Notes: generated from the letters alone by a model not told the origin. 64,000 bases of DNA from Flavobacterium endoglycinae (GCF_017352115.1 NZ_CP071448.1:1635001-1699000); one strand, 5' to 3'; positions 9,324-18,033 are shown, numbered from the stretch's first letter. Program-made: numbers and translations.

Positions 9324-9731
9324 TTAAGAAAGTTTACTGAAATCCATGAATAAAACATTCCAACGATGACCGTCTAAATCGGCAAAACCAAAACCATACA
9401 TCCAGCCCTGACTTTCGGCAGGCTGAGCAAAAAGAGTTCCACCGGCTTCTTCAACTTTTTTGGCCAGTTCATCTACTTCTTCTTTGCTCTCGGCATCAAT
9501 AGAAATCAATATTTCTGAACTTGATTTTGTATCAGTAATAGCATTTTGAGAAAAACCAGAAAAAAGAATTTCCTCAAAGAGCATTACTACAAAATGATTT
9601 TCTCCAACAACCATACAGGTCGAATTTGGTGTGTCGTGCTGTTCATTGAATGAGAAACCTATTTTCCAGAAAAAATCTTTTGCTCTTGCCACGTTTTTGA
9701 CTGGCAGATTTAACCAAATTTGTTTTGTCAT
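9324..9731 (-). CDS. VOC-superfamily (glyoxalase-like) protein
   Basis: 135 residues. LNLPVKNVARAKDFFWKIGF starts the first beta-alpha-beta module and FADLDGHRWNVLFMDFS closes the second; the His in DGHRW and the Glu/Asp positions are candidate metal ligands. It is clearly related to the VOC gene at 10687-11097 (shared LNLPVK, EVLISI/EILISI, DGHxWxVxFMD). Substrate unknown. It lies directly before the SRPBCC gene at 8881-9321 in transcription order. Confidence 0.85.
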   Translation of the reverse strand: MTKQIWLNLPVKNVARAKDFFWKIGFSFNEQHDTPNSTCMVVGENHFVVMLFEEILFSGFSQNAITDTKSSSEILISIDAESKEEVDELAKKVEEAGGTLFAQPAESQGWMYGFGFADLDGHRWNVLFMDFSKLS

Positions 9732-9844
9732 TGTTTTTTGTTTTTTTTTGTTAGATAATTATTTTTTTTTTAAACCATATAGTAATGTAAGTTATTTTGA
9801 GTTTATTTATAACCTTTAAGCCTTGTGAATCTATACTTTGAACG

Positions 9845-10249
9845 TTAATTTGCTTCAATATAATTTTTAAAATTATCCAAAATAGCCTGCCATCCGGCAC
9901 GCTGCATTTCTTCTGAATTTTGTGTTTCAGGTTCGAAACTTTCAATAATTTCAACACCTTCCGGAGTCTGCGTAAACGTAATTTCAACTTTTCGGCCATC
10001 CCCCATCACATACGAAAGTGCTTCATTTGGTTTAACTAAAGTAAATTCACCTTCAAAATGGAAACTCATACTGCCGTCTTTCGCTGCCATTGTCGATTTA
10101 AATTTTCCGCCTTCTCTTAAATCGGCTTCAGCATAAGGCGTGTGCCAGTCTGGCGAAGCAAAACTCCATTTTGTAATGTGTTCAGGAGTATTCCAGAAAT
10201 TCCAAACTTTATCAAGCGATGCGTTAACAGTGTTTTTTATTGTTATCAT
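9845..10249 (-). CDS. SRPBCC protein, paralogue of the next gene upstream
   Basis: 134 residues, START-like fold with NASLDKVWNFWNTPEHITKW at the start and ESFEPETQNSEEMQRAGWQAILDNFKNYIE at the end. It aligns over its whole length with the 134-residue gene at 10279-10683, showing a tandem duplication. Ligand unknown. About 110 bases of T-rich, low-complexity sequence separate it from the next VOC gene downstream. Confidence 0.87.
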   Translation of the reverse strand: MITIKNTVNASLDKVWNFWNTPEHITKWSFASPDWHTPYAEADLREGGKFKSTMAAKDGSMSFHFEGEFTLVKPNEALSYVMGDGRKVEITFTQTPEGVEIIESFEPETQNSEEMQRAGWQAILDNFKNYIEAN

Positions 10250-10278
10250 AATGCATTATATTTTAGATTTTTATTGTT

Positions 10279-10683
10279 TTAAATACTTTCAACGTATTTT
10301 TTAAAGTTATCAATTACGTTTTGACACCATTGTTTCTGCATACTTTCAGAATCTTCTTTTGTAGGTTCAAATACTTCTGTAAGTTTGACTTTGCTGCCAA
10401 TTTCTTCAAAATAAATAGCTCCTGTTCTGTTATCCAATAGCTTATATTCTATCAATCGAAATTTTTCTAGTTTCGTATATATCCCTTCAAAATCAAATCC
10501 TTCACTTTTATCCTTTGTGCCCATTTCATATTTAAATTTACCATTTACCTGCAAATCATTTTCGGCGTAAGGCGTATACCATTCTTCAAAAGCATAATTC
10601 CATTTTTGAATATGTTCAGGAGACGTCCACAAATTCCAGACTTTCTCTATTGATGAATCGATTGTATTTTGAACTTTAATCAT
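10279..10683 (-). CDS. SRPBCC protein
   Basis: 134 residues with the same architecture as its downstream paralogue: IDSSIEKVWNLWTSPEHIQKW, then PYAENDLQVNGKFKYEM and EVFEPTKEDSESMQKQW. It starts 3 bases after the VOC gene at 10687-11097, the same VOC-then-SRPBCC pairing seen at 9324/8881. Probable hydrophobic-ligand-binding protein; function not known. Confidence 0.87.
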   Translation of the reverse strand: MIKVQNTIDSSIEKVWNLWTSPEHIQKWNYAFEEWYTPYAENDLQVNGKFKYEMGTKDKSEGFDFEGIYTKLEKFRLIEYKLLDNRTGAIYFEEIGSKVKLTEVFEPTKEDSESMQKQWCQNVIDNFKKYVESI

Positions 10684-10686
10684 ACC

Positions 10687-11097
10687 TTACATTTGATTCG
10701 GAATCTGGCTTTCATCCATAAAGAAAACTTCCCAATGATGTCCGTCTACATCCAGAAAAGTTCTTTGGTACATCCATCCATAATCTTTTGCAGGAATATA
10801 ATCTGTTCCGCCGGCTTTAACCGCTTTTTCCAGCATTTCATCTACTTTTTCGCGAGAATCCAATGAAATCGAAATAAGCACTTCGCTCGCTTTAGCGGCA
10901 TCACAAATTTGCTTCTTGGTAAAAGTTAAATAAAACTCTTCAACCAAAATCATTACATTGATATTTTCACTAATAACGATACAAGCTCCTTGTTCATTTG
11001 TAAATTTTGGATTGGTTGGAAAACCAAGATCATTAAAAAAGGATATCGCTCGATTTAAATCTTTTACGGGAAGATTTAAGAAAATTTTTGTGTCCAT
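10687..11097 (-). CDS. VOC-superfamily (glyoxalase-like) protein
   Basis: 136 residues, first gene of the six-gene minus-strand cluster. LNLPVKDLNRAISFFNDLGF and FLDVDGHHWEVFFMDESQIP mark the two VOC modules. Such proteins resemble lactoylglutathione lyase, but the subgroup has no known reaction. A -7 box (TAAATTTG on the minus strand, 11126-11133) lies about 30 bases upstream, facing the regulator gene. Confidence 0.87.
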   Translation of the reverse strand: MDTKIFLNLPVKDLNRAISFFNDLGFPTNPKFTNEQGACIVISENINVMILVEEFYLTFTKKQICDAAKASEVLISISLDSREKVDEMLEKAVKAGGTDYIPAKDYGWMYQRTFLDVDGHHWEVFFMDESQIPNQM

Positions 11098-11125
11098 ATT
11101 ATATAAAATTACAAATTATTTATAG

Positions 11126-11133
11126 CAAATTTA
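11126..11133 (-). promoter_or_regulatory. Putative -7 box of the VOC/SRPBCC cluster
   Basis: Minus-strand TAAATTTG fits TAnnTTTG and would give a short leader before the start at 11097. No exact -33 TTG at the usual distance. Confidence 0.4.
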
Positions 11134-11199
11134 AAATATTAAGAATTGTCTGATGTGCTAATAAAAGTCAACTTTAGGGGCATTTAAGACAATTTTACC

Positions 11200-11207
11200 T
11201 ACTTTTG
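11200..11207 (+). promoter_or_regulatory. Putative -7 box of the GlxA-type regulator
   Basis: TACTTTTG fits TAnnTTTG, 33 bases before the ATG at 11241. Its last three bases are the TTG that would otherwise be the longest-frame start codon, so the ATG is the better start. Confidence 0.45.
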
Positions 11208-11240
11208 TGTTTGAAGTTAATTTCCAAAAAACCACAAATT

Positions 11241-12206
11241 ATGAGCACTAAGTTAGGATTAATCATACCTCACGACTATAAATTACTGAGTGTTGCCGCC
11301 ATTTTAGAAGTATTTGAAACAGCTAATAAATTGAGTTCTAAAGCCGAAAAAACATTTGATATCATGATTTTTCAGCTAACTGAACAAATTACTCAGGAAA
11401 CTTCTTTTGGTTATAAATCCAACGCAATTGAAGATTCTGATATTGCCTTAGATCTTATTTTGATTCCAGCTTTTACTACAGATAATATGAGCGAAATGAT
11501 TGCTAAGAATAAAAAATTTATTCCGTGGCTGAAGAAACAACATCAAAATGGCGCCGAACTGGCCAGTTTTTGTACAGGAGCTTTTTTATTTGCTGCATCA
11601 GGATTATTAAATGAAAAACTGGCAACCACTCATGTTGATGCTTGCAGTGCTTTTACGAAAGCTTTTCCTCTTGTGAAGTTAAAACCTGAAGAAACATTAA
11701 CTGCTGATGGAAGTTTATATACGAGCGGAGGTTCGACTTCAACTTTTCATTTACTAATTTTATTGGTTCAAAAATATTGTGGTAATGAAATTGCCGTGCA
11801 GATTGCGAAGATTTTTTCAATTGATTTAAATCGTTATAAACAGAGTTATTTCAGTACTTTTAGACCGAATCATTTGCACAATGATACTTTGGTGGCAATG
11901 CTGCAGCAAAAAATCGAAAGCCAATATCATTCTATAGAGAAATTGGAAGAAATCACAAAAGATATTCCAACCAGCACTCGAAACATGACTCGCCGATTTA
12001 AACAAGTTACGGGAATTCCGCCCATTGAATATCTGCAAAATATTCGAGTTGAAAGTTCTAAGAAATATTTGGAACAAACCCAGCTTTCTATTTCAGAAAT
12101 TATCGAAAAAACGGGTTACAACGATCCAAAAGCTTTTAGAAAAGTGTTTTATAAAATGGTTGGTATGAAGCCTATTGAGTATCGAGAGAAGTTTAGGGTT
12201 CAATAG
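11241..12206 (+). CDS. GlxA-family AraC-type transcriptional regulator
   Basis: 321 residues from the ATG at 11241; a TTG 36 bases upstream overlaps a -7 promoter box and is less likely. The N-terminal DJ-1/PfpI-like domain (about 1-170) contains GAELASFCTGAFLFAASGLL around the nucleophile-elbow cysteine. The C-terminal domain has the two AraC helix-turn-helix motifs, ending in the signature ISEIIEKTGYNDPKAFRKVFYKMVG-like stretch. It is divergent from the VOC/SRPBCC cluster, so control of that cluster is plausible but inferred. Confidence 0.9.
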   Translation: MSTKLGLIIPHDYKLLSVAAILEVFETANKLSSKAEKTFDIMIFQLTEQITQETSFGYKSNAIEDSDIALDLILIPAFTTDNMSEMIAKNKKFIPWLKKQHQNGAELASFCTGAFLFAASGLLNEKLATTHVDACSAFTKAFPLVKLKPEETLTADGSLYTSGGSTSTFHLLILLVQKYCGNEIAVQIAKIFSIDLNRYKQSYFSTFRPNHLHNDTLVAMLQQKIESQYHSIEKLEEITKDIPTSTRNMTRRFKQVTGIPPIEYLQNIRVESSKKYLEQTQLSISEIIEKTGYNDPKAFRKVFYKMVGMKPIEYREKFRVQ

Positions 12207-12268
12207 TAAAATTCATTTTTGTATAGATGACAGCAAGCAGTGCGTCTTTACTATAAAAAATGCATAAA

Positions 12269-12295
12269 AAAACCTGTTCGAAATGAACAGGTTTT
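12269..12295. terminator. Bidirectional intrinsic terminator
   Basis: Arms AAAACCTGTTC (12269-12279) and GAACAGGTTTT (12285-12295), loop of 5 bases, between the convergent regulator and clpX genes. Confidence 0.85.
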
Positions 12296-12316
12296 AGAGC
12301 AATATCTTTTAAAAAA

Positions 12317-13549
12317 TTAAGAAGCAATTTCCATACGCTTCAAAAGATTTTTACTTAAAGTATGTTCTGCATAATCTTTATCGATTGACAGTACTTTGTC
12401 ATCAGAACTTGGCAGTTCGTACATAGCGTCTGTTAAGATGGCTTCACATAACGAACGTAATCCACGAGCTCCTAATTTGTATTCTAAAGCTTTATCGACA
12501 ATAAAATCCAAAGCTTCATCAGTAATGCTAAATTCAACCTCATCCATTAAGAATAATTTTTGGTATTGTTTTACCAATGCATTTTTAGGTTGTGTTAGAA
12601 TAGCACGAAGCGTTTCTTTATCTAAAGGATCCATGTGGGTTAATACCGGAAGACGACCAATAATTTCAGGGATCAAACCAAAGTCTTTGATATCTTTAGG
12701 AACAATATATTGCAATAAATTATTTTTGTCAATATTATCTACATTTTTAGAAGTTGAATACCCTACTGCCTGACGGTTTAAACGTTTAGAAATAATACGT
12801 TCTACTCCATCAAAAGCTCCTCCTGCAATAAACAGGATGTTTTGTGTGTTAACTTCAACAAACTTCTGGTCTGGGTGTTTACGTCCGCCTTTTGGAGGTA
12901 CGTTTACCACAGTTCCTTCTAATAATTTAAGAAGTGCCTGCTGTACTCCTTCACCAGAAACGTCACGTGTAATTGATGGATTATCGCTCTTACGGGCAAT
13001 TTTATCAATTTCATCAATAAATACGATTCCTCTTTCAGCTTTGGTTACATCGTAATCTGCTGCTTGTAATAAACGGGTTAGGATGCTTTCTACATCTTCT
13101 CCCACGTAACCTGCTTCTGTTAATACAGTTGCATCAACAATAGCCAAAGGAACGTCTAACATTTTAGCGATTGTTTTCGCAACCAATGTTTTTCCTGTTC
13201 CGGTCTGACCAACCATAATGATGTTGCTTTTTTCAATTTCTACTTCATCATCTAATTGCTGCTGCATTAAACGTTTGTAGTGATTGTAAACCGCAACTGA
13301 CATTACTTTTTTGGTCTGGTCTTGACCAATAACGTATTGATCCAAGAAAGATCTGATTTCTTTTGGTTTCTTTAAAATTAAATCACCAACCAATTTCGCA
13401 CTTCCGCTGGACTTTAATTCTTCTAGTACAATTCCGTGCGCCTGCTCAATACACTTATCACAGATATGTGCATTAATGCCGGCAATTAATAAATTAGTTT
13501 CTGGCTTTTTTCTTCCACAAAACGAACATTCTAATACTACTTTTGCCAT
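12317..13549 (-). CDS. clpX: ATP-dependent Clp protease ATP-binding subunit ClpX
   Basis: 410 residues. An N-terminal zinc-binding domain has Cys8, Cys11, Cys30 and Cys33. The AAA+ module has Walker A GQTGTGKT (about 114-121), Walker B VFIDEIDK and the [27 protein letters not shown]-type pore and sensor region. It unfolds tagged substrates and feeds them to ClpP, encoded 171 bases upstream in the same orientation. A -7 box close to the start suggests separate transcription in addition to any read-through from clpP. Confidence 0.97.
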   Translation of the reverse strand: MAKVVLECSFCGRKKPETNLLIAGINAHICDKCIEQAHGIVLEELKSSGSAKLVGDLILKKPKEIRSFLDQYVIGQDQTKKVMSVAVYNHYKRLMQQQLDDEVEIEKSNIIMVGQTGTGKTLVAKTIAKMLDVPLAIVDATVLTEAGYVGEDVESILTRLLQAADYDVTKAERGIVFIDEIDKIARKSDNPSITRDVSGEGVQQALLKLLEGTVVNVPPKGGRKHPDQKFVEVNTQNILFIAGGAFDGVERIISKRLNRQAVGYSTSKNVDNIDKNNLLQYIVPKDIKDFGLIPEIIGRLPVLTHMDPLDKETLRAILTQPKNALVKQYQKLFLMDEVEFSITDEALDFIVDKALEYKLGARGLRSLCEAILTDAMYELPSSDDKVLSIDKDYAEHTLSKNLLKRMEIAS

Positions 13550-13564
13550 TCTTTATTTAAGTTA

Positions 13565-13593
13565 CTAAGCTGCAAAGATACTAAGTTTCTAAG
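13565..13593. repeat. CTAAG repeat cluster upstream of clpX
   Basis: CTAAG occurs three times within 29 bases (13565, 13581, 13589) with degenerate sequence between. It overlaps the putative clpX -7 box. Confidence 0.4.
13573..13580 (-). promoter_or_regulatory. Putative -7 box of clpX
   Basis: Minus-strand TATCTTTG fits TAnnTTTG, 23 bases before the clpX start. It is embedded in a run of repeated CTTAG pentamers (minus strand). No exact -33 TTG. Confidence 0.4.
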
Positions 13594-13653
13594 CTTTTCT
13601 AAACTAAAACTTTAAAACTTAACTCTTTACAGCTTAATATTTTTTATTTTTTT

Positions 13654-13702
13654 GTTTCAAGTTTCAGGTTTCAAGTTAATTAAACAACTTTAAATCTGAA
13701 AC
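13654..13702. repeat. GTTTCAA/G triple repeat with inverted copy
   Basis: Three tandem heptamers GTTTCAA, GTTTCAG, GTTTCAA (13654-13674) are followed by an imperfect inverted copy: 13661-13677 pairs with 13686-13702 at 14 of 17 positions over an 8-base loop. It lies 18 bases past the 3' end of clpP. It lacks a T-run on the minus strand, so it is not a classic terminator. Confidence 0.5.
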
Positions 13703-13720
13703 AAACTTTATGTTTAAGAA

Positions 13721-14395
13721 TTATCCTCTTCTTAATACTTCATCGATCATACCATATTCTTTTGCTTCATCAGCAATCATCCAGTAGTCACGCTCACTGT
13801 CTTTATGAACTCTTTCGAAAGATTGTCCTGAATGCTGAGAAATAATATGGTACAATTCGTCTTTTAGTTTCAACATTTCACGTAGGTTGATTTCCATATC
13901 TGTAGCAACACCTTGTGCTCCTCCTGATGGCTGGTGAATCATTACACGTGAATGTGGTAATGCAGAACGTTTTCCTGCTGCTCCTGCACATAATAATACT
14001 GCTCCCATAGAAGCTGCCATTCCTGTACAGATTGTCGCTACGTCTGGTTTGATGAATTGCATGGTATCATAAATTCCTAAACCTGCATAAACGCTTCCTC
14101 CTGGAGAGTTTAAATAAATCTGGATATCTTTTGATGCATCTGCACTTTCTAAGAATAATAACTGCGCTTGTACAACATTTGCAATCTGGTCATCGATACC
14201 AGTTCCTAAAAAAATGATTCTGTCCATCATTAATCTTGAGAAAACGTCAAGGATAGAAACATTTAACTGGCGTTCTTCAATAATATTTGGAGTTAAATTC
14301 GTCGGCGTCATAGCGCTGATGATTTTGTCATAATACATGGCATTTACTCCGTGGTGCTTTGTAGCATAATTTTTAAATTCTTTACCGTAGTTCAT
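13721..14395 (-). CDS. clpP: ATP-dependent Clp protease proteolytic subunit ClpP
   Basis: 224 residues. The catalytic triad is visible: Ser129 in GMAASMGAV, His154 in RVMIHQPSGG and Asp199 in VHKDSERD. The substrate-lining LNSPGGSVYAGLGIYD is intact. The first 25-30 residues are a probable propeptide. It forms the tetradecameric peptidase working with ClpX. Order of transcription is tig, clpP, clpX, the common bacterial arrangement, but a strong terminator separates tig from clpP here. Confidence 0.97.
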   Translation of the reverse strand: MNYGKEFKNYATKHHGVNAMYYDKIISAMTPTNLTPNIIEERQLNVSILDVFSRLMMDRIIFLGTGIDDQIANVVQAQLLFLESADASKDIQIYLNSPGGSVYAGLGIYDTMQFIKPDVATICTGMAASMGAVLLCAGAAGKRSALPHSRVMIHQPSGGAQGVATDMEINLREMLKLKDELYHIISQHSGQSFERVHKDSERDYWMIADEAKEYGMIDEVLRRG

Positions 14396-14441
14396 ATGTA
14401 TTTGTTTTACGTTTTATTGGTGTATAATTTTTTATCTCCAC

Positions 14442-14456
14442 AAAGGTCATACCTTT
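14442..14456. repeat. Small inverted repeat upstream of clpP
   Basis: AAAGGT-CAT-ACCTTT, a 6-bp inverted repeat with a 3-base centre, about 47 bases before the clpP start. Could be an operator; there is no direct support. Confidence 0.3.
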
Positions 14457-14491
14457 TTATGAAGAGTGTCATTATGTCTTATTTTAAGGCT

Positions 14492-14510
14492 CAAAGTTTT
14501 TAAAACTTTG
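14492..14510. repeat. 19-base palindrome in the clpP leader region
   Basis: CAAAGTTTT-T-AAAACTTTG, perfect 9-bp arms around one base, between the tig terminator and clpP. Confidence 0.45.
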
Positions 14511-14544
14511 GAATATTACATTCTACAAAAATTTAAACAAAAAA

Positions 14545-14570
14545 AGCGTCGGCAGAAAACTGCCGACGCT
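14545..14570 (-). terminator. Intrinsic terminator of tig
   Basis: Arms AGCGTCGGCAG (14545-14555) and CTGCCGACGCT (14560-14570), GC-rich, 4-base loop. On the minus strand the stem is followed by a run of seven T. It lies just past the tig stop codon. Confidence 0.92.
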
Positions 14571-14593
14571 CAAATATAATTATTTTTCAGAAA

Positions 14594-15916
14594 TTATTCT
14601 CCGTAAGAAGCAGCAATAAATTCATCGTAAGTAACCTCTTTTGTTGTTGGGTTTGCTTTTTCTTTGAAGATATCTAATAATTTAGCTGCTACAACTTGCT
14701 CAGAAAGTCTTTTTACTTCATCTTGGTTAGATAATACTCTAGCCACAATTCCTTGAACTTCTTCGTCAGTTGGATTTGTTTGACCAAATTGAGCCATTTG
14801 TTGTCTGATAGCGTTTGATGTAAACTCTTTCAAATCTTCAAATGTAATTTGGATATTGCTTTGAGCTAAAGCTTTTCCTTCGATTAATTGGAAACGTAGA
14901 CCTTTTTCAGATCTTGCGTATTCAACTTCAGCTTCTTCTGCTGTTAATTTTTTCTCACCAACAGTTTGTAACCATTTTTTTAAGAATTCAGCTGGTAAAT
15001 CGAATTTTGTATTTTCGATTAAGAAATCTTGAACATCTAATAATAATTTTTGGTCAGCTTGCTGTGCAAATTGAGCTTCAGCATCTTCTTTAATTTTAGC
15101 TTTTAAATCTTCTAAAGAAGCTACTTTTCCTTCACCAAAAAGTTTGTCGAATAACTCTTGATTTAATTCAGCTGGTTCAGAACCGTTAATTGCTTCGATA
15201 GTAAAGTTTACTTCAACATCTAAACCGTGAACGCCTTCGTGACCTACTTTTAAGTAATCCATTAATTGGTGATCGTCATTAAATAAACCTTTTGTACTTA
15301 CTGTAACCACATCTCCAACTTTTTTACCTACAAATTGTTTTCCAGCTTTTTTACTGAAAGCTCCAACTGAAATTGTAGTAGTATTGTTGATTCCGTTTGC
15401 TTCGCTTGAGAAAGTTCCAGTTAAGTCAGAGTTTGCATCAGATACTTCTTGAGGAATAGCTTTTCCAAATTGTTTTTGAATACGCTCAACTTGTCCGTCG
15501 ATTAATTTATCATCAGCCGTAACGATATATTTTACGATATTGTTTTTTGCTTCTAAATCAATTTCGAAGTTTGGCACTAAACCAATTTCATATTCAAAAG
15601 TTAATTCTTCGGCATCCCAGTTAAAATCTTCATTTACTTTTGGAAGCGGAGTTCCTAAAAGATTTAATCTTTCAGATTGAATATAACGCTCTAAAGCCAA
15701 ATCAACTACTTTTTTGATCTCTTCTTGCTTAATAGCTTTTCCGTATTGTTTTTCAACAAGATCTTTAGGCACTTGCCCTTTTCTAAATCCTTTTACTTGC
15801 GCCAAAGGCATTTTTTCGTTAATTCTTTTTGCTACTTGACCTTTATAATCCATATGAACAACGTTCATAACAATCGTCTCGTTTACAGCGTCTATTGCTA
15901 CTCTTTTAATATCCAT
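14594..15916 (-). CDS. tig: Trigger factor (ribosome-associated chaperone)
   Basis: 440 residues, the usual length for Bacteroidota trigger factor. The N-terminal ribosome-binding domain has the signature VKGFRKGQVPKDLVEKQYG (about 41-59); a diverged PPIase-like segment and the helical C-terminal chaperone domain follow. It binds nascent chains at the ribosome exit. It has its own promoter overlapping an upstream hairpin and a strong terminator, so it appears to be a monocistronic gene upstream of clpP. Confidence 0.95.
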   Translation of the reverse strand: MDIKRVAIDAVNETIVMNVVHMDYKGQVAKRINEKMPLAQVKGFRKGQVPKDLVEKQYGKAIKQEEIKKVVDLALERYIQSERLNLLGTPLPKVNEDFNWDAEELTFEYEIGLVPNFEIDLEAKNNIVKYIVTADDKLIDGQVERIQKQFGKAIPQEVSDANSDLTGTFSSEANGINNTTTISVGAFSKKAGKQFVGKKVGDVVTVSTKGLFNDDHQLMDYLKVGHEGVHGLDVEVNFTIEAINGSEPAELNQELFDKLFGEGKVASLEDLKAKIKEDAEAQFAQQADQKLLLDVQDFLIENTKFDLPAEFLKKWLQTVGEKKLTAEEAEVEYARSEKGLRFQLIEGKALAQSNIQITFEDLKEFTSNAIRQQMAQFGQTNPTDEEVQGIVARVLSNQDEVKRLSEQVVAAKLLDIFKEKANPTTKEVTYDEFIAASYGE

Positions 15917-15943
15917 CTTCTTCTTTAATTTACATAATAAAAT

Positions 15944-15976
15944 TGGGTTGCAAAATTATAAAATTTTTGCAACCCA
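15944..15976 (-). terminator. Hairpin between the holin-like gene and tig
   Basis: Arms TGGGTTGCAAAA (15944-15955) and TTTTGCAACCCA (15965-15976), perfect 12 bp over a 9-base AT loop. On the minus strand it follows the small membrane protein gene and is trailed by a T-rich stretch. The tig promoter -7 box lies inside it. Confidence 0.65.
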
Positions 15977-15981
15977 GCCAA
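15951..15981 (-). promoter_or_regulatory. Putative tig promoter
   Basis: On the minus strand, TTG (15979-15981), a 20-base spacer and TAATTTTG (15951-15958) match TTG-N17-23-TAnnTTTG. It predicts a leader of roughly 28 bases before the tig ATG. Confidence 0.6.
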
Positions 15982-16031
15982 GTTTTTAATTTATTGTATT
16001 TGAAGCAGTTTTAATCTGCTTTCAAATTTAA

Positions 16032-16376
16032 TTATTTATCGTCTCCTAATATTTTATAGGTAATAGACTGCAGTATAGATAAAATAATACTGAATATTAA
16101 TGCTGTCCAGAACGAATCGACTGCAAAACCGCCCACAATGTTTGTACACAATAAAATAATCACAGCGTTAATGATGAGTAAAAACAACCCAAGTGTTATA
16201 ACTGTTACGGGAAGTGTTAATACGACCAGAATAGGTTTTATAAAAACATTCAGTAATCCTAAAACTACTGCAACAATTACAGCTGTACCAAAACTTGCAA
16301 CGTGAACCCCCGTTAGCAGATTGGACAATAACAAAACCAAAGCGGCAGTAACAAGAAGTCTAAGTAATAATTTCAT
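16032..16376 (-). CDS. Phage-holin-family (superfamily IV-like) membrane protein
   Basis: 114 residues almost entirely membrane-embedded: four predicted helices (about 3-20, 28-45, 50-75 and 88-108) with GLLNVFIKPILVVLTLPVTVITLGLF between helices 2 and 3. This matches the widespread small family named after phage holin 4, which in most bacteria is chromosomal and of unknown function. No phage genes are nearby. It is followed by a hairpin before tig. Confidence 0.85.
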   Translation of the reverse strand: MKLLLRLLVTAALVLLLSNLLTGVHVASFGTAVIVAVVLGLLNVFIKPILVVLTLPVTVITLGLFLLIINAVIILLCTNIVGGFAVDSFWTALIFSIILSILQSITYKILGDDK

Positions 16377-16419
16377 AGTTTCTCAGGGTTTAAATTTATT
16401 TAAAAGTACTTTTTTTTTA

Positions 16420-16446
16420 CCACAGATTACAAGATTAACACCCATT
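16420..16446. repeat. Dispersed-type phrase ACCACAGATTACAAGATTAACAC
   Basis: Lies in the 131-base gap between the hydrolase and holin-like genes. I recall closely similar phrases in intergenic regions of other Flavobacterium genomes, but cannot verify copies here. No other function is apparent. Confidence 0.25.
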
Positions 16447-16507
16447 AAAATTTAAACATTTAAAAAAATCGCATTAAACTTTATAATCAGAGCTATAAAA
16501 TTTATTA

Positions 16508-17272
16508 TTACTCTTTTAAAAATGCCGCTGTTAGTTCAAAAAACATTTTAGGATTTTCGGCATGAAGCCAATGTCCTGCATTTGGAATGGTCTCTAACTG
16601 TAATTTTGGAAAGTGCTGGCGAATTGCATCAACATCGGCATCTTGAATGTATCCTGAGTTTCCTCCTCTTATAAATAATGTTGGTTTATCAAACACTAAT
16701 CCATCTGCTAAAGGTTTTCCAATTGCATCAAGATTATTATTAAAAGCTTTCAGATTAAATCTAAACGCCAATTGTCCCGGTTCTTTCCAATATAGATTTT
16801 TCAACAGAAACTGACGTGTTCCAAAATCAGAAACATATTGCGATACGATTTCTTCTACGTCATTTCGGCTTGGTTTTACCGAAAAGTCAACTGCATTTAA
16901 TCCCGCCAAAATATCCTGATGATGTTGTTTGTAGAATTTCGGACCAATATCTGCCACAATTAATTTATCGACAATTTCAGGATGCGTTGTCGCAAAAAGC
17001 ATGGCCACTTTTCCACCCATTGAATGCCCAAGAATATCAACTCGGGTTAAATTATTAGCTTGGCAGTATTCAAACACATCTTGAACCATTGCTTCGTAAC
17101 TCCATTCATCTGAATGAAAACTGCGTCCGTGGTTTCTTAAATCTAAAATATGAACTTGAAATCCGGCTTCTACATATTGTCCGGCAAGCGTTTTCCAGTT
17201 ATCTGACATTCCCAGAAACCCATGCATGATTATAAATGGTTTTCCTTCGCCTTCTATTTTTGAGTAAAGCAT
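16508..17272 (-). CDS. Alpha/beta-fold hydrolase (YbfF-like esterase)
   Basis: 254 residues. The oxyanion segment is HGFLGMSDNWKTL, the nucleophile elbow GHSMGGKVAML supplies the serine, and the catalytic His is in PNAGHWLHAENP near the C-terminus. It is similar to the YbfF/PLDB-type soluble esterases; the natural substrate is unknown. It begins 26 bases after pdxJ on the same strand and is probably co-transcribed with it. Confidence 0.88.
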   Translation of the reverse strand: MLYSKIEGEGKPFIIMHGFLGMSDNWKTLAGQYVEAGFQVHILDLRNHGRSFHSDEWSYEAMVQDVFEYCQANNLTRVDILGHSMGGKVAMLFATTHPEIVDKLIVADIGPKFYKQHHQDILAGLNAVDFSVKPSRNDVEEIVSQYVSDFGTRQFLLKNLYWKEPGQLAFRFNLKAFNNNLDAIGKPLADGLVFDKPTLFIRGGNSGYIQDADVDAIRQHFPKLQLETIPNAGHWLHAENPKMFFELTAAFLKE

Positions 17273-17298
17273 ATTTTTTTGTTTTTTACTTTAAAGAA

Positions 17299-18012
17299 TT
17301 ACTTTAATTTATTAAGATACATATTTACCGTATTATCCAAACCAAGATAAAGCGCTTCTGAAATTAAAGCATGGCCGATAGAAACTTCTAATAACCCTGG
17401 AATATTATCTTTAAAAAATTTGATATTATCTAAACTCAAATCATGTCCTGCATTGATTCCCAAACCTAATTCGTTTGCCAATTTAGCTGCTTCGACATAC
17501 GGATCAATTCCTCTTTCGTTTCCTAAACTATATTGATGTGCAAAAGATTCTGTATACAATTCGATTCTATCTGTTCCTGTTTTTTTAGCACCTTCGATCA
17601 TTTCTAGAATCGGATCAACAAAAATTGAAGTTCTGATTCCGTTTTTTTGAAATTCCTGAATTACTTCGGTTAAGTATTCTTGATTTTTAATGGTATCCCA
17701 GCCCGCAGAAGAAGTAATGGCACCAATGGCATCTGGAACCAATGTAACTTGATCTGGTTTACATTCTAAAACCAAATCAATAAAATTATGCTGCGGATTT
17801 CCTTCAATATTATATTCAGTTGTTACAATTGCTTTTAAATCACGTGCATCCTGATAGCGGATATGACGCTCGTCTGGGCGTGGGTGAATCGTGATTCCTT
17901 GCCCGCCAAATCGCTGAATATCGACAGCTACTTTTAATAAATCAGGTACATTTCCGCCTCGGGCATTTCGAAGCGTTGCAATTTTATTGATATTTACACT
18001 TAACTTTGTCAT
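17299..18012 (-). CDS. pdxJ: Pyridoxine 5'-phosphate synthase PdxJ
   Basis: 237 residues, the normal length for this TIM-barrel enzyme. [17 protein letters not shown] at the N-terminus, [17 protein letters not shown] (active-site region) and [17 protein letters not shown] and [13 protein letters not shown] in the C-terminal half are diagnostic. It condenses 3-amino-1-hydroxyacetone 1-phosphate with deoxyxylulose 5-phosphate to make pyridoxine 5'-phosphate. It diverges from the CBS gene across a region with an inverted repeat. Confidence 0.97.
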   Translation of the reverse strand: MTKLSVNINKIATLRNARGGNVPDLLKVAVDIQRFGGQGITIHPRPDERHIRYQDARDLKAIVTTEYNIEGNPQHNFIDLVLECKPDQVTLVPDAIGAITSSAGWDTIKNQEYLTEVIQEFQKNGIRTSIFVDPILEMIEGAKKTGTDRIELYTESFAHQYSLGNERGIDPYVEAAKLANELGLGINAGHDLSLDNIKFFKDNIPGLLEVSIGHALISEALYLGLDNTVNMYLNKLK

Positions 18013-18033
18013 ATAAATAGATAATTAATTCTA

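Noticed and set aside
9751-9999. 82-codon minus-strand frame, Lys/Leu/Arg-rich
   Set aside because: Mostly overlaps the SRPBCC gene in another frame and continues into low-complexity T-rich DNA.
11205-11240. TTG start extending the GlxA-type regulator by 12 residues
   Set aside because: The TTG lies in a TACTTTTG -7 box; the extension has no domain support.
13654-13702. CRISPR-like direct repeats
   Set aside because: Units are 7 bases in tandem without spacers; no cas genes in the window.
16032-16376. Possible prophage remnant suggested by the holin family name
   Set aside because: The family is common as a lone chromosomal gene; no phage genes, integrase or attachment site are nearby.
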